A stretch of 64,000 nucleotides of DNA. Origin: Planctomycetota bacterium. GTDB taxonomy: Bacteria; Planctomycetota; B15-G4. The stretch lies in NCBI GenBank assembly GCA_029259745.1, contig JAJDEO010000024.1, positions 62,001 to 126,000 on the forward strand. The letters are read 5' to 3'. The notes under the pieces were generated by a model, which made no database searches, had not been told where the DNA came from, and saw nothing but the letters and a program-made list of their open reading frames with translations. Below are positions 1 to 8,952 of this stretch, piece after piece. Within the stretch, counting starts at the first letter, position 1, and the number at the start of each line of letters is the position of its first letter. Made by a program: the position numbers and the translations under genes.

Positions 1-584
1 ACGTTCGTGTCGTCCTCGACGAAGACCTTCGCCTTCGACTTGCCGACAGACATGAACGACCCGCCGGCGCCGCCCTTCCCGAGCTTCCGGAACACGAAGA
101 TCCAGATGACGAGCAACAGCACCAACGGCAGCAGCCACGACAGCAGCAGCGTGAGCATCATGCTCTCCGCCTGGCCGCGATACGTGACGTCGTGCTGCTC
201 GAGCAGCTCGACGACATCGCCCTCGACGCGCGTCGTCGCGAAGTGCGTGCGTCCGTCGATCGGTTCCGTGAACTCCCCCGTCACCCGCTGGGACGAAACG
301 ACGACCTCGGCGATGCGGCCTTCTTCGACGAGCGTCAAGAACTCGCTGTAGGGCAGCTCGCTCGCCTCCTTGCTCTTCGACCAGACATCGAACATGAGCA
401 AGAGCAGCAGCACGGCGAAGAAGATCGGGAACACTCGACGACGTTGGCCCCCCTCTTCGTCGGAGACCGGCGGGCGCTTCGGAGCTGGCGGTGGTGCTGG
501 CGACAAACGAGCCTCCCGACTCAAACGGTGATTGCTGTTGCAGGTGATGTCTTCGATGCGTGGGCGACGCCCGAAGACACCCAT
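1..584 (-). CDS. ftsH: ATP-dependent zinc metalloprotease FtsH, N-terminal part (runs off the left edge)
   Basis: Reading leftward from an ATG at 584 (preceded by GAGGGA and by an in-frame stop upstream), the translation gives about 194 residues and stays open to the edge. There is a proline-rich N-terminus, a first membrane helix (FPIFFAVLLLLMFDVW), a periplasmic FtsH_ext domain (ELPYSEFLTLVEEGRIAEV), a second helix (MLTLLLSWLLPLVLLVILIW) and then the characteristic junction VFRKLGKGGAGGSFMSVGKS. The AAA and zinc-protease domains lie outside the window. FtsH is a hexameric membrane protease that degrades misfolded membrane and regulatory proteins. The N-terminal extension before the first helix is about 50 residues, longer than in E. 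coli. Confidence 0.9.
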   Translation of the reverse strand, partial: MGVFGRRPRIEDITCNSNHRLSREARLSPAPPPAPKRPPVSDEEGGQRRRVFPIFFAVLLLLLMFDVWSKSKEASELPYSEFLTLVEEGRIAEVVVSSQRVTGEFTEPIDGRTHFATTRVEGDVVELLEQHDVTYRGQAESMMLTLLLSWLLPLVLLLVIWIFVFRKLGKGGAGGSFMSVGKSKAKVFVEDDTN

Positions 585-815
585 TCCCTCGCACGAAACC
601 GGCCGCGACGCACGTCATTTTCGCGCGTTCATCTTCCCCAAGAGACTCTTGCTGCCTCCGATCGACGTCCTTGAACGACGGAGCGTGTGCCTCGACAACG
701 ACTCGCAAGGACGGATTCTCGTCGCCGGACGAGTCGTCCATGCCGCGCCTGCCCGCCGCAAACACCCGTTTGCCGCGCCCGCCCAGCCTCAGGCCTCACC
801 GACCTCGTGATCGCG

Positions 816-1430
816 TCACGCGCCGAATGCGAGGCCGCCGAACTCGTCGTCGGACGTGAAGATCTCGCGCAGGGCAGCGCGCGCGCGATGCAAGCGCGTC
901 TTGACGGCGCCGCTTGAGATACCGAGGGCCTCGGCAGTCTCGGCTGTCGAGCGCTCTTGGAGGTCGCGCAGCTCGAGCACCGTGCGGTGGACGTCAGGCA
1001 AGACCGCGATGGCCGCGCGAACCGTGCGCGCTTCTTCGGCCCGCTCGGCGAGGCGCTGCGGTCCGTAGGCCTCGTCGATCAGCTCCGACGGAACCCAACT
1101 CGACTCGCTGTCGCCCGCCTCGATCTCATCGAGTGAACGCTCGTGGCGACGCGTCTTGCGTCGGATCAGCATCAGCGCCGCGTTGACGACGATGCGGTGC
1201 AACCAGGTCGAAAGGCGCGAAGTGCGCTGGAATCCCGGCAGGGCGTTGTAGGCCGAGAGCAGGGCTTCCTGGACGGCCTCGTCGGCGTCGTGGTCGTTGC
1301 GCGTGACGCGTCGGGCAACGGCCTGCAGGCGCGAGCCATAGGAGTCCCAGACCCTCGCGAAGGCGACGTCGTCGCCATCGAGAATGCGGTCGATGAGTTG
1401 GTCGTCATCGTGGCGTCGGGTGGCGGGCAT
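816..1430 (-). CDS. ECF-type RNA polymerase sigma factor
   Basis: A protein of 204 residues. The ATG at 1430 is chosen because the frame further upstream is arginine-rich nonsense and GAGGAG lies just before this start. Sigma-70 region 2 is seen in DQLIDRILDGDDVAFARVW, DADEAVQEALLSAYNAL and STWLHRIVVNAALMLIRRK. Region 4 with its helix-turn-helix is in LPDVHRTVLELRDLQERSTA and LGISSGAVKTRLHRARAAL. It directs RNA polymerase to a small regulon. No anti-sigma factor is adjacent. It is divergent from the dehydrogenase gene at 1739, and the shared 300-bp gap holds three TCGCGA boxes. Confidence 0.9.
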   Translation of the reverse strand: MPATRRHDDDQLIDRILDGDDVAFARVWDSYGSRLQAVARRVTRNDHDADEAVQEALLSAYNALPGFQRTSRLSTWLHRIVVNAALMLIRRKTRRHERSLDEIEAGDSESSWVPSELIDEAYGPQRLAERAEEARTVRAAIAVLPDVHRTVLELRDLQERSTAETAEALGISSGAVKTRLHRARAALREIFTSDDEFGGLAFGA

Positions 1431-1605
1431 TCGTGGTAACTCCTCAGAGATGGTGGCGCTCCGAGCGCCGCAGCCGAGTTCAGAACCGCCGGCTTGCCTG
1501 AAGGTGATGCAACCGCCGTGCCAAGACGCAGAACTGCCGTCTACGTCGCAAAAGATGCAGCAAAGGCCGTTTCGCGCCCTTTTGGGGCACACGAAAGACG
1601 AATGT

Positions 1606-1662
1606 TCCGGTTCTCGCGATTTCGGATCGCGACATTTCGCGTAACCGTGACATTTCGCGAAA
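1606..1662. promoter_or_regulatory. Repeated TCGCGA boxes in a divergent promoter region
   Basis: Three copies of the palindromic hexamer TCGCGA lie at 1614-1619, 1627-1632 and 1655-1660. The last two belong to related units: GACATTTCGCG occurs at 1631-1641 and again at 1649-1659, an 18-bp step. The cluster lies between the divergent sigma factor and dehydrogenase genes, about 80 bp before the latter. A regulator-binding or promoter role is inferred from position and repetition only. The rest of 1431-1738 shows nothing recognisable. Confidence 0.35.
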
Positions 1663-1738
1663 CAACGACCAGTCAGAACGGCATGCCGCCCGCGCCTGGC
1701 TATCCTGGGAGCCGACCTTTCACTCTCTCGGTGCTTTG

Positions 1739-4339
1739 ATGATTTCCGTGCTTCTGTTCGTCTTCGCCCTGTGCCCCCTCGCGCTCCAGGCGGGGGACGG
1801 CAAGGACGCGCCCGGCACCGTCCAGGCACCACCGCCGGCGCATCTCGAGATCCCCGATGCCCCCGTGCTCGCGCCGGCCGAGGCGCTCGCGGCGTTCGAG
1901 GTCGACGAGGGCTTCGAGATCCAGCTCGTCGTGGGCGAGCCACTCGTCGGTGATCCCGTCGTCGCCACATTCGCGCCGGACGGGTCGCTGTGGGTCGTCG
2001 AGATGCGCGGCTACATGCCCGACGCGGACGGCACGGGGGAGCACGAGCCGAACGGTGTCGTCGCCGTGCTGCACGACGACGACGGCGACGGTCACCACGA
2101 GCGGCGCGTCGAGTTCCTGTCCGACCTCGTCCTCCCGCGCGGCGTGCTTCCGACGCGCGGCGGCGCCCTCGTCCTCGCGCCGCCGAACCTCCTCTTCTGC
2201 CGCGACACCGACGGCGACGGCCGCGCCGACGAGCGCACCGTCGTCGACACCGGACTCGCCGGACTCGACAACCCCGAGCACGCCGTCAACGGACTACTCG
2301 CCACGCTCGACAACGCCGTCGCCTGCGCGAACCACAGCCGGCGCTACCGTTGGAGCGACACCGAGGAACGCTTCCTCATCGAGCCGACATCGGGTGGCGG
2401 GCAGTGGGGCATCACGCAGGACGACTGGGGGCGCATCTTCTTCAACACGAACAGTGCGGCCCTGCGCACCGATGCCGTGCCGTCGCGCTACGGCGTACGC
2501 AATCCCAACCACGGCGACGTCCCCGGCACGAACGAAGGGTGCGTCGACGACACGCGCGTCTGGCCGGTGCGCATCACGACGGGTGTCAATCGTGGCTACC
2601 AGAAGGGACTGCTCGACGACCAAGGCCGTCTTACGCACTTGACGGCCGCCTGTGGTCCGCACATCGATCGCAGCGGCACGCTCCCCGCGACGTACGCGGG
2701 CAGCGCTTTCGTGTGCGAGCCGTCCGGCAACCTCGTGAAGCGCTATGTCCTGCAGGACGACGACGGCGACGAGCACGTACGCGGCAAGCTCGCCGACGTG
2801 GGGCGCGAGTTCCTCGCATCACACGACGAGCGCTTCCGTCCAGTGCACGCGTTCGGCGGCCCCGACGGTGCCGTCTACCTCGTCGACATGTACCGCGGCA
2901 TCATCCAGCACCGCATCTACATGACGACGTTCCTGCGTCGCCAGGTCGACGAACGCGAACTCGCGACGCCGATCGGCCTGGGGCGTATCTGGCGCATCGC
3001 CCCTGCCGGCCACGTGCCGACGCGCGCGCCGAACATCGCCGCGGCCACGGACGCCGAGCTGATCGAGACGCTCGGGCACACGAACGGCTGGTGGCGTGAC
3101 GCGGCCCAGCGGACCCTCGTCGAACGCCCCTACCTCACGGCATCGACGGCCGACGCACTGCGCGCCCTCGCCGTCGGCGACGACGCCGCGCTGCTCGCAC
3201 GCACCCACGCCGTCTGGACGCTCGCCGGCCACGGACCGCTCGAGGCGTCGTTCGCCGCGTCACTCGTCGCCACCGCCGACACCGATCCGCGCTGGGCCAT
3301 CCAGGTGCTGCGCGCCGTCGAGCCGACGCTCGGGGTGCTTCCCGCGCCGCGACCGCTGGCTCCGCGTCCGCCCCTCGTCGAGGCCCTGCGGCGACTCGCC
3401 CGCGCGTCGTATGCGACACCGACCGTCCTGCGTCAGCTCGCGTTCACGGCCGGCGCCGCGCGCGACGATGTCGCGTTCTCGTTGATGTCGACGCTCCTCG
3501 AACAGGGACGTGTCGAGACGACCGCGATGCGCTCGGCCGTCGCGAGCGGACTGCGCGACCGCGAGGTGCGCTTCCTGACACGGCTCGCGAAGTCGCCCGC
3601 GTGGCGGACAGAGAGCGCCGGACGCGCCAAACTCTTCGAGCTGCTCGCCCGCGCGACGACGCGCACTCGTCGCACTGAAGACATCGACACGGCCCTCGCG
3701 CTCGTCATCGACGCACGCCCGTGGCAGCAACACGCGCTGCTCGATGGGATCCTCGCGGCGCGCGAGAAGCGCGGCGAGAACGACGTCCCGATCGCCCTCG
3801 CCCACCCGCCGTCGGCCCTCGATGCGCTCACGTCGATCGGCGACTCGGCGGTGTTCGCTCACGTCCTCGACGTCGTCTCGTGGCTCACGTGGCCGGGACG
3901 TCCACCACGCCCGGGAACGCCGCCGCCGCCGCGTGCACTGACCGAAGCCGAGCGCGCGAGCTTCGAGCGCGGCCGCACGACCTTCGCCAGCACGTGCGCG
4001 ACCTGCCACCAGCACTCGGGCCTCGGACAAGCGGGTCTCGCGCCACGCCTGCGCAACAGCGAGTGGGCGCTCGGCGACGCCGAGACTCTTGCGCGCATCG
4101 TGCTTCACGGCCTCGAGGGAGAGATCGACATCGACGGCGTGCGCTGGAACATGCTGATGCCGTCCCTGCCACTGCCCGACGCCGACATCGCCGACGTGCT
4201 GACGTACGTGCGACGCGAGTGGGGTCACGGCGCCGAGCCGATCGCGCCCGACGTCGTCACGCGGGTGCGCGCGACGGCCGGTGAACGCAGCGATCCGTGG
4301 ACGGTCGACGAGCTGCGCACGACGACGGCTTCGCACTGA
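1739..4339 (+). CDS. Secreted PVC-type haem-binding dehydrogenase with C-terminal cytochrome c domain
   Basis: About 866 residues, starting with a signal peptide (MISVLLFVFALCPLALQAGD). A TTG lies one codon upstream; the ATG is preferred. Residues about 40-430 form a six-bladed glucose/sorbosone-dehydrogenase-like propeller of the membrane-bound dehydrogenase family common in Planctomycetota (GFEIQLVVGEPLVGDPVVAT, SLWVVEMRGYMPDADG). A helical, HEAT-like middle follows. The C-terminus is a class I cytochrome c with one CXXCH haem site (TCATCHQHSG, near residue 751) and a later methionine-containing segment (WNMLMPSLPLPD) that may supply the axial ligand. It probably oxidises a sugar or related compound outside the cytoplasm; the substrate is unknown. 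Confidence 0.85.
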   Translation: MISVLLFVFALCPLALQAGDGKDAPGTVQAPPPAHLEIPDAPVLAPAEALAAFEVDEGFEIQLVVGEPLVGDPVVATFAPDGSLWVVEMRGYMPDADGTGEHEPNGVVAVLHDDDGDGHHERRVEFLSDLVLPRGVLPTRGGALVLAPPNLLFCRDTDGDGRADERTVVDTGLAGLDNPEHAVNGLLATLDNAVACANHSRRYRWSDTEERFLIEPTSGGGQWGITQDDWGRIFFNTNSAALRTDAVPSRYGVRNPNHGDVPGTNEGCVDDTRVWPVRITTGVNRGYQKGLLDDQGRLTHLTAACGPHIDRSGTLPATYAGSAFVCEPSGNLVKRYVLQDDDGDEHVRGKLADVGREFLASHDERFRPVHAFGGPDGAVYLVDMYRGIIQHRIYMTTFLRRQVDERELATPIGLGRIWRIAPAGHVPTRAPNIAAATDAELIETLGHTNGWWRDAAQRTLVERPYLTASTADALRALAVGDDAALLARTHAVWTLAGHGPLEASFAASLVATADTDPRWAIQVLRAVEPTLGVLPAPRPLAPRPPLVEALRRLARASYATPTVLRQLAFTAGAARDDVAFSLMSTLLEQGRVETTAMRSAVASGLRDREVRFLTRLAKSPAWRTESAGRAKLFELLARATTRTRRTEDIDTALALVIDARPWQQHALLDGILAAREKRGENDVPIALAHPPSALDALTSIGDSAVFAHVLDVVSWLTWPGRPPRPGTPPPPRALTEAERASFERGRTTFASTCATCHQHSGLGQAGLAPRLRNSEWALGDAETLARIVLHGLEGEIDIDGVRWNMLMPSLPLPDADIADVLTYVRREWGHGAEPIAPDVVTRVRATAGERSDPWTVDELRTTTASH

Positions 4340-4519
4340 GCCGCATGATTCACTGAGAAGCGACTGCGGCTGCGGCTGCACCCGCAGCAGATCGTCCGTG
4401 AGCCACCCGCGTCAGCGCGGATCTCTTGCCGGTACGTCCGCGTCCGATGCGGATCTCGGTGCGCGAGGAACTCACAGCTCAGGGCGCGCTGAAGATTCGC
4501 CCGCGTCGCGCCCCGCTCG

Positions 4520-4813
4520 TCACGAGGACGACTTCTGGTCGGAAGGCACGACCTTGAGCACACCCTTGATCTTCGACGCCAACTCTTCCTCGCCGAACAG
4601 GATCCCGGCTTCCTCGCGTGCAGCCTCGTCGGGCTCGAAGAACTCGATCGCGTCGGCGAAGTCGTGGAGGGCCTTACCGAGCGGCGTGTCCCAAGGGATC
4701 GCCTCTTCATCGAGCAACCAGTAGTACTTCTCGAAGGCCTTCAGCGGCTGATCGGGCTTCCCCGGAGGAGCGGCCGCCAGCAGATCTACGAGGACTTTTT
4801 CGTGGTCATTCAT
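4520..4813 (-). CDS. Hypothetical protein, 97 residues
   Basis: I do not recognise the family. The protein starting MNDHEKVLVDLLAAAPPGKP is acidic, apparently soluble and helical, with a central KAFEKYYWLLDEEAIPWDT stretch and a lysine-rich end. The frame extends further upstream without a better start; ATG 4813 is chosen because the sequence before it looks non-coding. It stands alone between the dehydrogenase and a small membrane protein gene. It could be a small immunity or regulatory protein, but nothing in the sequence proves that. The flanks 4340-4519 and 4814-5086 show no other gene. Confidence 0.5.
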   Translation of the reverse strand: MNDHEKVLVDLLAAAPPGKPDQPLKAFEKYYWLLDEEAIPWDTPLGKALHDFADAIEFFEPDEAAREEAGILFGEEELASKIKGVLKVVPSDQKSSS

Positions 4814-5086
4814 CTCGACTACCCAACGATATGACCGCTCCGCCGAGCTTCGACGGACGCGGTTGTTCAACGATCAAACCCTCGTCTTACCATGGACGTC
4901 CCCGATCCAAGCGACCTGATGGGCAACAAGCCAGCGTCTCGTCGATCGGACCGCGCGACAAGCGCTGCCGATCGACACGTCACCGGCCTGTCTCACGACG
5001 GGAACGCGTCCACCCTGAAAAGTGTTCTAGCACCAAGTGCTGAAGCTGCTTTCGCTCGAGGTGCCGCGCTCAGCAGCGCGGGCCCG

Positions 5087-5512
5087 TCATGCCTCCTGCG
5101 GTCGCCTGGCCCCGGCAAGCGCGCCGCCGATGTAGGCCATGGGGATGTACGCGAGCGCCAAGTCGGCGATCTTGAACCACGTCGGACCGCCCACCACCAC
5201 GACCATCGCGATCCCGCCGAGCAGGAAGAAGAATCCGACCGCGAGTGCGCACTTCATGCGATGCGTCTTGGCCAGCTTCGCGGCGATGAATGCGCCCACG
5301 AGCGTGCCGAGCGCATGCGCCAACCATGGCGTGATGAAGTGGATCGGCTCGAAGAGTTCGATGCTCTCGACCATCGTCTCCGGCGTAGACATGTCCGCGC
5401 CCTCGGGCAACGGGATCACGGACGGGCCGACTTGGACGATCGCACCGTTGACGAGAGCGCCGAGGACGGCACCCACGACGATTGCAAACAGGATGTTGAA
5501 GAAGGACTTCAT
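5087..5512 (-). CDS. Small four-helix membrane protein of unknown function
   Basis: A protein of 141 residues starting MKSFFNILFAIVVGAVLG. About four membrane spans are visible: one at the N-terminus, one around LAHALGTLVGAFIAAKLAK, one at CALAVGFFFLLGGIAMVVVV and one at LALAYIPMAYIGGALAGA. The loop with VIPLPEGADMSTPETMVESI followed by LFEPIHF is typical of an uncharacterised family also found in Bacteroidota. A TTG start at 5545 is possible but weaker. No partner gene is evident. Confidence 0.7.
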   Translation of the reverse strand: MKSFFNILFAIVVGAVLGALVNGAIVQVGPSVIPLPEGADMSTPETMVESIELFEPIHFITPWLAHALGTLVGAFIAAKLAKTHRMKCALAVGFFFLLGGIAMVVVVGGPTWFKIADLALAYIPMAYIGGALAGARRPQEA

Positions 5513-5651
5513 GGAGGGCTCTTGCTCAAGATCCGTGGCAGTCAAGTGGAAGACGACTGAGCATGGATATACACGCGGCCGTCGGCAAGTTCCGGCCGGA
5601 GCGTTCTGTGATCACGAGGTTCGCGATGCCCGTCACCGCGGGGCGAGCTGC

Positions 5652-5674
5652 GCCTGCGGCCCGCCCCCGCAGGC
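5652..5674 (-). terminator. Hairpin, possible terminator after the cupin/macro unit
   Basis: GCCTGCGG at 5652-5659 pairs perfectly with CCGCAGGC at 5667-5674 across a 7-nt loop, just beyond the stop codon of the macro-domain gene (minus strand). There is no clear T-run, so factor-independent termination is uncertain. Confidence 0.45.
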
Positions 5675-5679
5675 CGAGC

Positions 5680-6198
5680 TCACGCAGCCAACTCGGCGAG
5701 GGCGCGTTCGAACGCATGTCGCACCGCGTCGTCAGGGCAGCAGAACCTGACGGTCGACGGCGCGCCTGCGTGCGCCAAACACTCCGCGACGGCCTCGAGT
5801 GCGATGCGCGCACCGTCGGGCAGCGGGTAGCGGTAGACCCCGCAACTGATGGCCGGGAATGAAACCGACGCGGCCCCGATCTCTCGCGCGCGCGCCATCG
5901 ATGCGTGATAGGCCGAGCGCAGCGTCTCCGCCTCGCCCATCCCCCCGCCCGACCACACCGGCCCCACCGCGTGGATGACCCACGTCGCAGGGAGACCATA
6001 CCCATGCGTGACGACAGCGCTGCCCGGCGGACAGCCTCCGCGCGTCCGACACTCCTCGAGCAACGCGGGCCCGGCGGCCGAGTGGATCGCCCCGTCGACA
6101 CCGCCGCCACCGCACAGCGCCACGTTGGCCGCGTTCACGATGGCATCGACGCGCTCCGTCGTGATGTCTGCGTCGACGACGACGATGCGCTCGATCAT
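5680..6198 (-). CDS. Macro domain protein (ADP-ribose / O-acetyl-ADP-ribose hydrolase type)
   Basis: A protein of 172 residues, essentially one macro domain. Diagnostic features are [20 protein letters not shown] (the ADP-ribose-binding loop with the catalytic Asn-Asn-Gly-Gly type region), then [20 protein letters not shown], and the second ligand loop [14 protein letters not shown]. The family removes ADP-ribose from proteins or hydrolyses O-acetyl-ADP-ribose. The gene begins 27 bp after the stop of the cupin gene on the same strand, so the two are probably co-transcribed. Confidence 0.9.
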   Translation of the reverse strand: MIERIVVVDADITTERVDAIVNAANVALCGGGGVDGAIHSAAGPALLEECRTRGGCPPGSAVVTHGYGLPATWVIHAVGPVWSGGGMGEAETLRSAYHASMARAREIGAASVSFPAISCGVYRYPLPDGARIALEAVAECLAHAGAPSTVRFCCPDDAVRHAFERALAELAA

Positions 6199-6225
6199 GG
6201 CGTGCGTTCCTTGGCAGCGACGTCG

Positions 6226-6561
6226 TCAGCTCGGCGCATCAACGGGGACGTAGTCATATTGGCCCACGCCCTGCACGATCAGGAACTTGCAGCCGAGACT
6301 CGCCGGTTCCACGAAGTGCGCAACGCCTGGCGGAACCACCAAGGAATCCCCCGACTCCAGGACGTGCTCCGCATTCGGGCTCTGGGTGAGCACACGCATG
6401 GGACCGAGCATGCAGAAGAAGGTGTCGCTGATCGTCGTGTGAAGATGCCACGGGACGTTCTGCCCCGCGCCCAGCGTCAGCAGGCGGACTCGCAGACCCG
6501 GAACTTCGGCGACGGTTTCGCGCTGCTCGACTTCGTACTCGCTCTTGGCATCCTCAGACAT
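6226..6561 (-). CDS. Small cupin-domain protein
   Basis: A protein of 111 residues. Starting at ATG 6561 (GGGGAG upstream) it forms a single double-stranded beta-helix. Cupin motif 1 is WHLHTTISDTFFCMLGPMRV and motif 2 is GDSLVVPPGVAHFVEP, with conserved histidines and a glutamine/glutamate-poor metal site. Family members bind a metal and act as small isomerases, dioxygenases or sugar-binding modules. The substrate cannot be read from the sequence. It probably leads a two-gene unit with the macro-domain gene. Confidence 0.8.
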   Translation of the reverse strand: MSEDAKSEYEVEQRETVAEVPGLRVRLLTLGAGQNVPWHLHTTISDTFFCMLGPMRVLTQSPNAEHVLESGDSLVVPPGVAHFVEPASLGCKFLIVQGVGQYDYVPVDAPS

Positions 6562-6813
6562 CGCCACGCTCCCCGTCAGTCTCACGGCGGACTTTGAACT
6601 CTGGTGCCGGTGCACCGTGTCGCCCGAGATCGCGCGCCCCGACCCACATGGGCCCGCACAGTGTAGGTCGGAATCGCCATCACGGACGCAACTCTCGGAG
6701 CGGGCTGCGCGTCGATCGGCTCGACCGTGGAGACGTCGCTGCCCACGTTCGACAGATCGTTCGACAGATCGCCGCTCGCTATCCATGACACATTGGGCGA
6801 AGGTACACCCGCA

Positions 6814-6981
6814 CCTACCAGCCCGTTGAAAAACTCATCCGGCACGCCGCACGCACCCGAGCGCGCCTGTGCGAGCGCGGGAGCCTCGACGAATCCACCG
6901 ATTCGCCTGCGTTCTCACACTCGCACAGACACGCTCGGTCACGCACGGCGCACTCGGAGCAGTTCTTCAACAGACTGCTAC
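6814..6981. mobile_element. MITE-like element or insertion sequence remnant (~168 bp)
   Basis: Two imperfect inverted ends, roughly 21 bp each, lie at 6814-6834 (contains GTTGAAAAACT) and 6961-6981 (contains AGTTCTTCAAC). They share about three quarters of positions. The sequence type, with a TTTTTCAAC core followed by CTG, resembles the terminal repeats of several DDE insertion sequence families. The interior has no transposase. A clear target duplication was not found. The rest of the 515-bp gap (6562-7076) holds only a 12-bp tandem duplication of CGTTCGACAGAT at 6746-6769 and no gene. Confidence 0.4.
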
Positions 6982-7076
6982 ACGGTAACGCTCCGTCCCA
7001 AGAGCCTTCAGAACACCGGCACCAGGTGCTTCGAACGAGGGACGGGTCGCTCGACGCAGAATCACGAGGAAGATCC

Positions 7077-8228
7077 ATGTTGAAGCTTGGCGTCATCGGA
7101 ACATCGAAGAAGGAGAACGAGCGCCGCCTCCCTCTCCATCCGGATCATCTGCCGCGTCTCACGGACGAGCACCGCAAGCAGCTGATCTTCGAGCAGGGCT
7201 ACGGCAAGCCGTTCGGGATTTCGGACTCCGAGCTTGGCACTCTGTCGGGTGGCATCGCGTCACGTCAGGAGATTTTGGCTGACCTCGGCGTGGCGGTGCT
7301 TGCCAAGCCGGAGCAAGGCGACCTCGAGACTCTGCGTGAGGGCGGGCTTCTGTGGGGCTGGCCTCACTGCGTGCAACAGCGCCCCATGACCCAGGTCGCG
7401 ATCGATCGCAAGCAGACGCTCATCGCGTTCGAGGACATGTTCGTCTGGAGCCCCGACGGTCGGATCGGGCGCCACACGTTCTACAAGAACAACGAGCTGG
7501 CCGGGTACTGCGGCGTGCTGCACGCGCTCGAGCTGAAGGGCATCGACGGCCACTACGGCAACCAACGCAAGACGATCATCCTCAGCTTCGGCGCGGTCAG
7601 TCGAGGAGCCATCTACGCGCTCAAGGCGCGCGGCTTCGGCGACATCACGATCTGCATCCAACGCCCCGACCACGAGGTTCGCGAGGAAGTGCTCGGCTGT
7701 CGCTACGTCCGCCTTCGCAAGGGCGAACCGGGCGAACCTGGGCTCGTCGTCGTTGAGCACAACGGAAAGGAGCGTCCCTTCCTCGACCTTGTCAGTGAAG
7801 CCGACATCATCGTGAACGGGACCTTCCAGAATCCCAATGACCCGCTCATGTTCGTCGGCGCCGACGATGTGTCGCGCCTCAAGCGCGACTGTCTGATCAT
7901 CGACGTCAGCTGTGACGAAGGAATGGGCTTCGCCTTCGCCAAGCCGACCTCGTTCAACAAGCCGATGTTCAAGGTCGGAACGGTTGACTACTACGCCGTC
8001 GACCACACACCGAGCTACCTGTGGGAAAGTGCAACGCGGTCGATCTCCGCCGCGCTCCTCGTCCACCTCCCGTCGGTGCTCGCCGGGCGCGAAGGCTGGC
8101 AAGCCAACGAGACGATCCGACGCGCCATCGTGATCGACGAGGGAGTCGTCCTGAACAAGGACATCCTCTCGTTCCAAGGCCGCAGCGCCACGTACCCGCA
8201 CGAGCAGCTGGCGTCCGTCGCGACGTGA
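7077..8228 (+). CDS. N5-(carboxyethyl)ornithine synthase-like / alanine dehydrogenase-family oxidoreductase
   Basis: A protein of 383 residues. ATG 7077 is preceded by GAGGAAGA. The N-terminus KLGVIGTSKKENERRLPLHP is the alanine dehydrogenase/transhydrogenase N-terminal fold. Segments LLWGWPHCVQQ, FYKNNELAGYCGVLHALELK, ADIIVNGTFQNPNDP, IIDVSCDEGMGFAF and VDYYAVDHTPSYLW match the pattern of N5-(carboxyethyl)ornithine synthase, which reductively condenses pyruvate with ornithine using NADPH. At 383 residues it is longer than the lactococcal enzyme. A simple alanine- or lysine-type dehydrogenase is the alternative. It is monocistronic. Confidence 0.7.
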   Translation: MLKLGVIGTSKKENERRLPLHPDHLPRLTDEHRKQLIFEQGYGKPFGISDSELGTLSGGIASRQEILADLGVAVLAKPEQGDLETLREGGLLWGWPHCVQQRPMTQVAIDRKQTLIAFEDMFVWSPDGRIGRHTFYKNNELAGYCGVLHALELKGIDGHYGNQRKTIILSFGAVSRGAIYALKARGFGDITICIQRPDHEVREEVLGCRYVRLRKGEPGEPGLVVVEHNGKERPFLDLVSEADIIVNGTFQNPNDPLMFVGADDVSRLKRDCLIIDVSCDEGMGFAFAKPTSFNKPMFKVGTVDYYAVDHTPSYLWESATRSISAALLVHLPSVLAGREGWQANETIRRAIVIDEGVVLNKDILSFQGRSATYPHEQLASVAT

Positions 8229-8283
8229 CGTTGGCGAAGCCGGAGCGCTCGGGCCCGATCAGTCACTGGTCGGTCGTGCCCGT

Positions 8284-8832
8284 TTATCGGTCGTTGAAGC
8301 CCTTGCCCGCGAGGATCTTCGGGATCGACTTCTCGATCCTCGCGATGCGTGTCTTGGACTGCTTCGCATCCGTGAAGTGCAGGACGTAACCCCGCCGTCG
8401 CCCGGGCGTCAACGCCGCGAAGGCCTCGTCGAGCTTCTGATCTTGCTTCAAGAACCGGCTCAGCTCGACGGGCAACTCCAGCTCGTGCTTGGCCTTGAAG
8501 TCGACTTTGAGCCCCGCCTTCTCGACCGCGATGGCCTGGTCGACGTACGACTTCACCACCGACTTCTTGACCTGATCCGCGGCCGTGAACTCCAACCGCA
8601 GAGCTGACTGCGAGTTCTTCCCTTGGCTGCGAAGCAAGCCGTGCGTGTCTTCGAGCAGCGCGCCCTTGAAGAACATCAGCGCGCAGTGCTCCTTGAACGG
8701 TTGGATGATGGCCACGTTCTTGCCCTCGAACATGAAGCAGGGCTTGCCCCACTTCACGTCTTCCTCGAGCCCGCAGCCGAGCAGGATCGCCCTCAGCTTC
8801 TCGATCTCTCGCTTCCACGTCTGCGAAGTCAT
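8284..8832 (-). CDS. YdeI/OmpD-associated (OmdA) family protein with DUF1801-like domain
   Basis: A protein of 182 residues from ATG 8832, which has GGAGGG at a good distance. The N-terminal half (LRAILLGCGLEEDVKWGKPC, then FMFEGKNVAIIQPFKEHCAL and FFKGALLED) is a DUF1801/YdhG fold. The C-terminal segment (LDEAFAALTPGRRRGYVLHF then TDAKQSKTRIARIEKSIPKI) is the OmdA helical domain. The biochemical role is unknown. The gene is convergent with the 7077 gene, ending 55 bp from it. Confidence 0.85.
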   Translation of the reverse strand: MTSQTWKREIEKLRAILLGCGLEEDVKWGKPCFMFEGKNVAIIQPFKEHCALMFFKGALLEDTHGLLRSQGKNSQSALRLEFTAADQVKKSVVKSYVDQAIAVEKAGLKVDFKAKHELELPVELSRFLKQDQKLDEAFAALTPGRRRGYVLHFTDAKQSKTRIARIEKSIPKILAGKGFNDR

Positions 8833-8952
8833 GGGTGCCCTCCAATGGTCAAACGCCGCGCTCGGTGGCAAGTTGCGTCGGGTTACTCAGCTTCTAGAAC
8901 ACAACGGAGCAATGTCGAGCGGATCCCGCACGCGGCGAGATCGAAAGCTCGT

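Noticed and set aside
816..1970. A 384-residue minus-strand frame over the sigma factor
   Set aside because: Only the last 204 residues are sigma-like; the upstream part is arginine-rich and covers the divergent promoter, so the start was placed at 1430.
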